A DNA stretch of 14,767 nucleotides from Baffinella frigidus (Eukaryota > Cryptophyceae > Cryptomonadales > Baffinellaceae). Within the stretch, counting starts at the first letter, position 1. Every line of letters begins with the position of its first letter. The position numbers were made by a program, and so were the translations under genes. Location of the stretch: positions 1,056,915 to 1,071,681 of the forward strand of contig MU646329.1 of assembly GCA_026770585.1 (NCBI GenBank), written 5' to 3'. The notes under the pieces were generated by a model. It saw only the letters and a program-made list of their open reading frames with translations. It had not been told where the DNA came from and ran no database searches. This document shows, in pieces, positions 8,709 through 14,767 of the stretch.

Positions 8709-8830
8709 CTGTTGAGATAACTCGCTCATAAGAAACCACCCCTCCCCCCAAGGACTACCATAGGGCCCTTGGCATAGGCCTACTGAAGGGTCCTAGGGGG
8801 AGGCATTTTGTTATGAGCGACGTACCCCTG
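8709..8830. mobile_element. TA-flanked foldback MITE, family 2, copy b, 122 bp, decayed left end
   Basis: The right end reads CTCATAAC-type arm then GTACCCCTG and TA (8831-8832). The left end has TA (8707-8708) and the matching CTCGCTCATAAGAAACC, but its first ~14 bases have diverged. The core again holds TAGGGCCC and GGCCTACTG. The site is embedded in GCAGTA...TACTGC, so the flanks are also complementary. It is older than copy a. Confidence 0.8.
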
Positions 8831-9118
8831 TACTGCACATGACTATCTCATTGGTTCCCAGTCTTCTGCCCAATGCTTTCTGCGGGCTCAAGTATTTGAG
8901 CAACTGGGCCAATTTCAAACGCTGGCTCCAAGCTTCTTAATCTTCGGCCTCATTACTCTCCCACCACCCCCCCACATCCGCGCGCTGGCATTCGAATGCG
9001 CCAACCTAGGGATTCAATTCAGTCTCCAGAAAGTAGGATTCAGTCTCCAGAAAGTAGGGTAGAGGCCTGGTTGTTTTCAAGCATTTTATTGCCCGATTTC
9101 CCCCAGTTCGTTGTCAGC
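8831..9118. other. Downstream flank of RPL32
   Basis: Unique sequence includes one perfect 21-bp tandem duplication (unit ATTCAGTCTCCAGAAAGTAG plus G) at 9017-9037 and 9038-9058. The part next to the RPL32 stop (about 9075-9118) should be its 3' untranslated region. An AT-rich TTTTATT at about 9083-9089 is the only poly(A)-signal-like hint on this side. Confidence 0.5.
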
Positions 9119-10227
9119 CTACTCGGCCTCCTCCGAGCGCAGCTTGGCGGCCGCGTTGGTGACCTGCAGCACCATCACGCTGTCAGAAACCTGGCATCAC
9201 AGCTACTCGTAGCGGGAATCACCAGAGAGGAAACCATTTCGACTCATGACAAGCAAAGCAAGCTGAGGGGGTCCAGTGGAACATCAGAACCATTGATCCC
9301 CCTTGTAACTCGACATGGCTACTGGCACAAAAAATCAGAAGCTGTGCAGTCAGCAGTGGCGTGGTGCTGCAGCATTGACTGAAAAAATGGGCATGTGTCG
9401 ACATGAAAAAGTCGGGGAATATGTCACTCTCATCGCAAGGCGGGACGCCACTCTGGCGAAACAAATAAAAGCCACGCTGGCGAACCAACAGGGACGCATG
9501 TTGTTTATGTGAGTGGCAAAATGTTGGAGAGACTGACAGGTTTCTGGCTGCTGGATGACAAACAGGTGGTAGGTTGCTGATCAGTTGCTAACAAGAGGCG
9601 GGCGGTGGTACCTTGATCGCCAGCTGCTCTGCCCGCTCGATGATGAGCTTGCGCTTGCGCGACGACACGTTGTGCGCGATCTCCGCCGCGTACTTCTTGT
9701 TGTGCATCAGGAGCAGCTCAAGCTCCTTGACGTTGGACACGGTCATCTTGAGGAACCCATCCGGCAGCAGGAAGCGCGTCTTCTTGTTAGATCCATACCC
9801 GCACTTCACGTGCGCGGGGGTGCCCTTGAAGTTGCGACGGAAGCGGCCATCCATACCGTGGGGCTTGCGCCACGACGGCTGCAGAGGGCGGGGGGGGTTA
9901 GCGCCCGCTCCTCCATCCAGTGCACGGCTCGCAGCCATCCTCCTCCTGTGCCCAGCGGCACACCGTGGACTCCACGACGAGAGTTCCACCAGAAGCCCAA
10001 CGCCCTCCTCCGTTCGTTGCCACTGCAGGCCCTGCACACCTGGAACCCTGCGACACGAGCGCCCTTTTCCTGCGGGGCCGGGGCCGGCTTGATGCACCAG
10101 GGTGGGCAGGGGGGCTTACGTTCATCCGCTTGTAGAGGTCGGCATGCCAGCGAACGAACTTGTTCGACTTCTTCTTCACAATTTTGGGGCGCGACGAAGG
10201 CCGGAGGGAGCTCTTGGAGTTCGACAT
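9119..10227 (-). CDS. RPL32: 60S ribosomal protein L32 (eL32), complete, three exons
   Basis: Minus-strand exons are 10227-10120, 9878-9612 and 9163-9119 (36, 89 and 14 codons plus TAG), 139 residues in total, close to the ~130-135 usual for eL32. Introns of 241 and 448 bp are GT-AG and phase 0. Family landmarks are RPKIVKKK (13-20), [10 protein letters not shown] (39-48), GYGSNKKT (63-70), [24 protein letters not shown] and QLAIKVTNA near the end. eL32 is a structural protein of the cytosolic large ribosomal subunit. Only the N-terminal ~12 residues and the C-terminal tail diverge. CAG lies two bases before the ATG in CTTAACCCAG|GATG, preceded by CTGAC, so a 5'-UTR intron or a trans-splice acceptor directly upstream of the start is plausible. 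It is divergent to beta-adaptin. Confidence 0.97.
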
Positions 10228-11063
10228 CCTGGGTTAAGGCAAGCAGGTCAGGTTTCTGGCTGCGTCAACACTTGCCCCCCGCGCCAGCTGACCCTCAGCA
10301 ACCCGCAACCGCTGAGCACCTTCCCTCTGCAACTCGCCACCAACCACATCCTCTACGGCACCGCGAACCAGAATCGCTGCGCCATCGGGACCGTGCACGT
10401 CCTGGACCTTCACAGTGAGGCCAAGGAGATGGTCCTCGGTCACTGTGAAGGCACATAACCGAGGCACGAGGAACGAACAGCCATGCATAGAGAGAGCAGC
10501 ACTGCAGCTGCTCCCTAAGGGCTGCCGAAACCCCTGTCTTCGACCACGTGCTGCCCCGCCGCTCCGATGGTAAGACGGTCCGTCACCGCGCCCATCCAGC
10601 GCTTCCATCCGCAGGACCGTTCCATCCAACGGACATCACGTGTAGTACTGGAACGAGAGCAATTATCTGGCGCTGCTCAGGAACCGCGGGGGCGGCTCCG
10701 TCCGCACCCGGCCCAAGCCCATTCCGCGACGCAATCCGACTACCCAAGACCATCTGAACTGCACCGCAATCCAGCCTCCCCCCCCGCCGCCCCCATCCAC
10801 CGCGTCCCGGCTCACCTGGGATTGACCTTGGTGCAGAAGCCGTCTCGTGGCTCGTGGAAAAAAGGAGGTTGGGTGATTCCAAAGTACATGCGGCCACTTT
10901 CGGGGAAATTTGATCCGGCCACTTGAGAACTTTCGAGGAAATCTTGGCTTTTGATCAGTCAACTGAGATTTTTCCCCGGGTTGAGGATTCTTGGTTGGGG
11001 GAGGAAGCGGGGTAGAGGCTTGGCGAACGGTGCCAGGGAAAGAATTGAAGGGGCGCCAGTGCG
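10228..11063. promoter_or_regulatory. 836-bp divergent intergenic region between RPL32 and beta-adaptin
   Basis: The two genes are transcribed away from each other from this region, so both promoters should lie here. No TATA box or known ribosomal-protein element is clear. Open frames occur on both strands (for example minus 10629-10234) without family resemblance. A weak hint of coding-like composition at about 10330-10455 is not supported by any motif. C-runs occur at 10785-10795. Near 10905-10970 there are repeats of TTTCGGGGAAA/TTTCGAGGAAA type. Confidence 0.5.
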
Positions 11064-14000
11064 ATGGCGACCTATTTCAAGGACCAGGGGAAGCGTGGCG
11101 AGAACGCTGAGCTCCAGGAGGAGCTTGCGTCCTCGGACAAGACCAAGAAACGCGATGCGGTGCGCGCCCTCCTTTCCGAAGAGGGGTCCCAGGGTTCGAC
11201 CGCGGGGCGGCCGTGATACGCTGGCGGGGGTGCGGGCCTAGCATCCGTTGGCTGATGTGATGTATTTGGTGCAGGTGAAGAAGGTGATCCGCGACATGAC
11301 GCTCGGCAAGGACGTTTCCGGGCTCTTCACCTCCGTCGTGAATTGCATGATGGTTCCGAACCTCGAGGTGCGCAAGCTCGTGTACCTGTATCTCATCAAC
11401 TACGCCAAGACGCAGCCCGACCTCGCTATCATGGCCGTCAACGGTTTCGTGAAGGACTGCGGCGACCCTAACCCTCTTATCCGTGCTCTGGCGGTGCGCA
11501 CCATGGGATGCATTCGCGTGGAGCAGATCAGCGAGTACCTATGCGAGCCGCTTCGCAAGGCGCTCAAGGACCAGGACCCTTACGTGCGCAAGACGGCGGC
11601 CATCGCCGTGGCGAAGCTCCACGAGATCTCGCCTGAGCTGGTGGTGGATCAGGGCTTCATCGACTCGCTCAACGAGTTGCTGGGGGACGGCAACCCGATG
11701 GTTGTGGCCAACTCGGTCGCGGCGCTCGCTGAGATCGCGTACCACGGCGAGCCGCGCGCGCTCTTGCTCACCAACATCACCGTGCTCAAGCTCCTCGCCG
11801 TGCTCAACGAGTGCAACGAGTGGGGCCAGATCTTCATCCTCGACGTGATGTCCACCTACTCACCCGAGTCGTCGAGCGAGGCGGAGAACATCGCCGAGCG
11901 CGTCAAGCCGCGCCTCCAGCACGCCAACAGCGCCGTCGTCCTCTCGGCCACCAAGGTCCCTCCCGACACCCATCCTCCCCCGCCGCTCACAACTCCGCCG
12001 GGCCCTTCACTATTTGGTCCCCCACTTCTGGCGAGCAGCGAAGAAAAAGAGGGGGGGGGTGGAGGGCACGCAGCTAACAGAAAGTGTTGGGTGGTTCGGG
12101 AGCAGGTGATCATTAAGCTGCTGGACGTGATCAAGGACACGGCGAAGATAGCCCTGCTCGTCAAGAGCCTTGGGCCGCCTCTCATCACCCTCATGTCGCA
12201 CCCGGTACGCTCCAAACCCATCCTGCCCCTCCCCCACCACCACACACACCCGCCCACCAAACCCTCGCGAGGTACCTTTCGGGCCGCGCTGAAACCTCGC
12301 GGTGAGGGGGGGGGGCTGGGAATCTGGAGGTGGCCAGGGGGCTTGGCGACCAGGGGACTTTGCAATTCGACCACCAGGGGGCTTTGCAGATGGTGGGGGG
12401 GTTTGCAGATGGTGACCATGAGGCGTTGCGAATGGACAGGCGGAGATCCAGTACGTGGCGCTGCGCAACATCCAGCTGATCTGCCAGAAGCGCTCTGACA
12501 TTCTTCACGCGGAGGTTAAGGTGCATTCCTGCCCTGAACCCTAATCCCTGAACCCAAAACCATCAACCCTGAAACGGAAACCGCCAACCCTGAACCCTAA
12601 ACCCGAAACCCTGAATCCTAAAACCCAAACCCGAAACCGGAAACGCCCATCCCCCACAGCCTGAAGCATTTGTCCAGGACGCAGGATGCGAGTCCCGTGA
12701 CTGTTGGCTCAACGGGGCAGGGTTTGTACCTGGAGAACTCAGCAGGACAGGCTGAGTACCAGGAAGCCATCTTCTTGGTCGACAGTCTCTGGACCTTCCC
12801 CAGTATCTTGGAGCTTAGAAGTGGACTTCCTTGGAGCTTAGATCTGGGGTTCTGTGGAGCTTAGACTTAGGTTTGCGTGGAGCTTAGCACTGGGTGTCCG
12901 TGGAGCTTGGCACTGGGGTTTCGTGGAGCTCAGACCTGGGTTCCCGTGGAGATAAGGAGTAGGTTTTTCGTCGAGCTTACAATGGGGTTGCGTGGAGCTT
13001 AGGTGTGGGTTTCCATGGAGCTTGGCACTTGGGTTCCGTGGAGCTCAGACAGTCTCTGGACGCTTCCCAGCACCCCGTTGAGCTGAAAAGTGGGGTTTCG
13101 TGGAGGTTTGACCTGGGTTTGCGTGGAGCTGTCTAACCTCCACGAAAACCCTACTGCGCAGCTCCACATAAACCCAGGGCTCCTCGCAAACCCAGGTCCC
13201 AGCCCTGGGTTTATGTGGAGCTGCGCAGTAGATTTTTCCGAGGAGCTTAGAAGTGGGTTTCCGTGGATGTCAGCACTCGGTCCACTTGAGCGTAGAACCG
13301 GGTTTCCGAAGCAGGTGTTCTTCTGCAAGAACACCGACCCGATCTACGTTAATAGGGTAACGGCCTGAAAATGGGGTAGTTAGGCCTACGGCATTGCCTA
13401 GGACCTCCTACCGTAGGCCGAGACTTTTTTGGTCCTAGGATCCCTCGGCCTACGGTAGCAGGTCCTAGGCAATGCCGTATGCCTAACTACCCCATTTTCA
13501 GGCCGTTAGCCTATGAACATGAAGATGGAGAAGCACCCCGTGGAGCTCAGAAGTGGACTTCTGTGGAGCTCAGACCTCTGTTTCCGTGGAGCTTAAGAGT
13601 AGGTTGTCGTGGAGCCTACAAGTGGATTTACGTGGAGCTTGGCACTAGGTCCTGGTTTCCGAGCAGCTTAGAAGTGGATTTACGTGGAGCTTAGCACTGG
13701 GTCCAGTGGATCTTAGCGGTGGAACCCGGTTCTAAGCTCCACGGGGTGCAGGTGTAAGCTCCACATAAACCCAGTGTCAATCGCCACTTTTTCTTGGAGC
13801 TCAGACCTGGGTGTATGTGGAGATTGGGAGTAAGTTTTCGTTGAGCTGAGACCTGGGTTTGTGTGGAGGTGAGAAGTGCACCCCGTGGAGGTTAGAACCG
13901 GGTTTGCGTGGCAGGTGTTCTTCTGCAAGTACAACGACCCGATCTACGTGAAGATGGAGAAGCTCGACGTGCTCGTCATGCTCTGCTCCGACTCCAACGT

Positions 14001-14767
14001 CGACCAGGTGCACACCTCTCAATGTCCCTTAAGTGGCGAGTAGGTGCATATGCCCTACGTTAGGGCCCTAAGACCTGCCTAGGACCTCTTGCGGGTCAAA
14101 TTTGACCAGCTCGCCACTTGAGGGACATCGATGCCAACACGAACGGAACGTGTGGGACATTGACTGCTTTTCAACGGTCAGCGTGTCATCTTTTTTCGAC
14201 GGTCGTGAACTGGGGTTTACTTGACACCTAGCCAGATTACTATGGCCGCAGTGTCGTCGGAGTTGCCCGCATTCATAGGCTCACGTCCTGAAAACCGGGT
14301 AGTTGAGCCTGCGGTATTGCCTACGGTAGGCCGTGGGGGCCTAGGGGGGGTCCTACGAAACATTAGGTCCTAGGAGCCCTACGGCCTACCGTAGGCAATA
14401 CCGTAGGCCTAACTGCCCGGTTTTCAGTCCGTTGCCCTATTAGCATACGCAGAGTGTCGGAGTTCCCCTCGTACCACAGGTGAATCAGGCCACACCAACA
14501 GCATGCGGGCGGCACCTTCTTAGTCGCTTTACAAGATTCGATCGCGTGGGTCCGAATGTCGCTTTACAAATTCCGACCGTGCGGGTCCGGACGACGCTTT
14601 ACAAATCCCGACCCCGCGGGCCCGGCTCCCAGGTGCTGATGGAGTTCAAGGAGTACGCGACGGAGATCGACGACGAGCTGGTGTGCAAGGCCGTGCGCTG
14701 CATCGGGCGCTGCGCCGTCAAGCTCGACCTCGCAGCCGAGCGCTGCGTCGCGGTCCTCATCGAGCTC
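11064..14767 (+). CDS. Beta-adaptin (AP-1/AP-2 complex large subunit), six 5' exons, truncated by the window edge
   Basis: Exons are 11064-11159, 11275-11955, 12106-12204, 12440-12520, 13915-14007 and 14633-14767 (32, 227, 33, 27, 31 and 45 codons), all phase 0 and GT-AG. The 395 residues align essentially without gaps to the N-terminal ARM/HEAT-like trunk of plant and animal beta-adaptins. Landmarks are [14 protein letters not shown] (34-47), [11 protein letters not shown] (67-77), [19 protein letters not shown] (96-114), [59 protein letters not shown] (320-337) and EFKEYATE. The family is ~850-950 residues, so the rest of the trunk, hinge and ear lie beyond 14767. Adaptins link clathrin, cargo and membrane at Golgi/endosome or plasma membrane. 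Many protists have one shared beta1/2, so AP-1 and AP-2 cannot be separated here. Met at 11064 has G at -3 and +4. Intron 4 (1,394 bp) and intron 5 (625 bp) are filled with repeats and foldback elements; introns 1-3 are 115, 150 and 235 bp. Confidence 0.96.
12531..12650 (-). repeat. Telomere-like heptamers at the 5' end of beta-adaptin intron 4
   Basis: Degenerate CCCTGAA, CCCTAAA, CCCGAAA and CCCAAAC heptamers on the plus strand start ten bases after the donor (12521). As in intron 3 of the aldolase-like gene, a heptamer array is the first thing after a splice donor, here with the C-rich strand in the transcript. Confidence 0.85.
13151..13231. repeat. Perfect 31-bp inverted repeat with 19-bp loop inside the 23-bp repeat array
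   Basis: The arms are 13151-13181 (starting CTACTGCGCAGCTCCAC) and 13201-13231 (its exact complement, ending TGGAGCTGCGCAGTAG). The arms carry the array motif in both orientations, so an inverted duplication of array units is likely. Intron RNA would form a strong hairpin. Confidence 0.92.
13315..13533 (+). pseudogene. Duplicated fragment of beta-adaptin exon 5, split by a foldback insertion
   Basis: 13315-13349 and 13521-13533 together equal the first 48 nt (16 codons) of exon 5, with two changes in 48 (Tyr to Asn and Asn to Thr in the CKYNDP segment). The intron flank is copied too: TAGAACCGGGTTT precedes both copies, and both have GCAG|GTGTTC acceptors. Between the two pieces sits the foldback element 13350-13516 plus one target duplication. 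After the 48 nt the sequence drops back into the 23-bp array. If the acceptor at 13314 were used, translation would stop at TGA 13366-13368 inside the element, making this a potential poison exon. Confidence 0.9.
13350..13516. mobile_element. Foldback element, family 1, copy 3, 167 bp, inside the exon 5 duplicate
   Basis: Ends are TAATAGGGTAACGG and CCGTTAGCCTATGA, with a perfect 28-bp inner inverted repeat beginning TAACGGCCTGAAAATGG. The target duplication is ACGT at 13346-13349 against ACAT at 13517-13520, one mismatch. The unoccupied exon 5 has ACGT once at the same place, which fixes the boundaries independently. It is very similar to the copy at 7868. Confidence 0.95.
14022..14128. mobile_element. 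Foldback element, family 3, 107 bp, at the start of beta-adaptin intron 5
   Basis: 19-bp terminal inverted repeats match except for one base: ATGTCCCTTAAGTGGCGAG at 14022-14040 and the complement of ATGTCCCTCAAGTGGCGAG at 14110-14128. The interior holds TAGGGCCCTA, CCTAGGACCTC and the perfect palindrome GGTCAAATTTGACC (14094-14107). I cannot define a target duplication. It begins 14 bases after the donor (14008). Confidence 0.75.
14273..14442. mobile_element. Foldback element, family 1, copy 4, 170 bp, in beta-adaptin intron 5
   Basis: Ends are TCATAGGCTCACG and the complement of TAATAGGGCAACGG; arms contain TGAAAACCGGGTAGTT and its near-complement. The 4-bp duplication is GCAT (14269-14272 and 14443-14446). 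It belongs to the same arm subfamily as the copy at 5340. It lacks coding capacity and is spliced out with the intron. Confidence 0.93.
14523..14627 (+). repeat. Three 35-bp tandem repeats ending five bases before the exon 6 acceptor
   Basis: Units are 14523-14557, 14558-14592 and 14593-14627, each beginning G(T/A)CGCTTTACAA and ending in a GC-rich GGGTCCG-like part. The next five bases are CCCAG, then exon 6 at 14633. The repeat therefore occupies the place where a polypyrimidine tract and branch site are expected. A TTTAC core in each unit could offer branch-like adenines. Confidence 0.88.

Larger units (their letters stand above)
12808..13910 (+). repeat. Array of ~23-bp units (GTGGAGCTTAGAAGTGGGTT type) filling beta-adaptin intron 4
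   Basis: Consecutive units such as GTGGAGCTTAGCACTGGGTG(TCC) and GTGGAGCTCAGACCTGGGTT(CCC) are 23 bp long, with many decayed versions. A higher-order period of 267 bp is suggested by GACAGTCTCTGGAC at 12781 and 13048. The last unit (GTGGAGGTTAGAACCGGGTT) runs into the exon 5 acceptor GTGGCAG|GTG at 13914, so the functional 3' splice site looks built from the repeat. Part of the array is in reverse orientation (about 13135-13200 and 13728-13765). It is interrupted by a duplicated exon fragment and a foldback element. Confidence 0.88.

Noticed and set aside
10234-10629. 131-codon minus-strand open frame, and plus-strand frames over 10102-10458
   Set aside because: Not recognisable; GC-rich DNA gives chance open frames. 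The region is the divergent promoter interval of two firmly identified genes.
11483-12526. Open frames antisense or frame-shifted to beta-adaptin
   Set aside because: They are shadows of the high-GC adaptin exons; the adaptin frame explains the conservation.
13090-13368. 92-codon plus-strand open frame ending in an adaptin-like segment
   Set aside because: Only the last codons come from the exon 5 duplicate; the rest is the 23-bp repeat. It is recorded as a pseudogene and not as a gene.
12808-13910. CRISPR-like array of short repeats
   Set aside because: The units are contiguous and degenerate without unique spacers, and lie inside a eukaryotic intron.
13350-14442. Foldback elements as introners that form the introns themselves
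   Set aside because: In introns 4 and 5 the elements lie well inside the introns and do not coincide with splice sites; their duplications are not AGGT.
1-14767. tRNA, rRNA or other structured RNA genes
   Set aside because: None recognised by eye on either strand; the strong hairpins present are foldback elements or inverted repeat units. A tRNAscan-SE/Infernal run would be decisive.

Overview
This window is nuclear DNA from a eukaryote, most likely an alga with a complex (secondary, red-type) plastid. Three genes with GT-AG introns can be read through their exons. One encodes a D-threonine-aldolase-like enzyme whose N-terminus looks like a signal peptide followed by Phe (VRA|FASAP), as in bipartite targeting presequences of diatoms, cryptophytes, haptophytes and relatives. 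Telomere-like heptamers are of the TTTAGGG type. Coding exons are GC-rich. The lineage is inferred; dinoflagellates and other TTTAGGG-type algae are not excluded.

Layout. 1-50 is pure G, probably a contig end or artefact. 752-2087 (minus) holds the first four exons (200 codons) of the aldolase-like gene; its 3' exons are not visible. 2088-9118 has no convincing gene. It contains a 9-bp CCTAAAGGA-centred repeat block with a 362-bp tandem duplication (2147-3950), and two large degenerate heptamer arrays in opposite orientation (G-rich 4004-5236, C-rich 5750-7410) around a 0.5-kb island that carries an exon-like relic. It also contains several short foldback elements. 9119-10227 (minus) is a complete three-exon RPL32. 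An 836-bp intergenic region separates it from a divergent beta-adaptin (AP-1/AP-2 large subunit) gene on the plus strand, starting at 11064 and running off the right edge after six exons (395 codons).

The three genes are ordinary cellular functions (amino-acid/PLP metabolism, translation, vesicle coats) with no sign of a shared pathway. The unusual content is in the introns and intergenic DNA. Four ~170-bp palindromic elements each have a 4-bp target duplication. Two ~120-bp elements sit in TA, and one ~107-bp element has a third type of end. All seven share a CCTAGGACC-type core. One ~170-bp element has inserted inside a duplicated, non-functional copy of beta-adaptin exon 5, so the order of events can be read. 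All ten bounded introns, and one open-ended one, are phase 0, and most are flanked by AG|GT at both ends. Beta-adaptin introns 4 and 5 are largely built from tandem repeats reaching almost to the splice acceptors.
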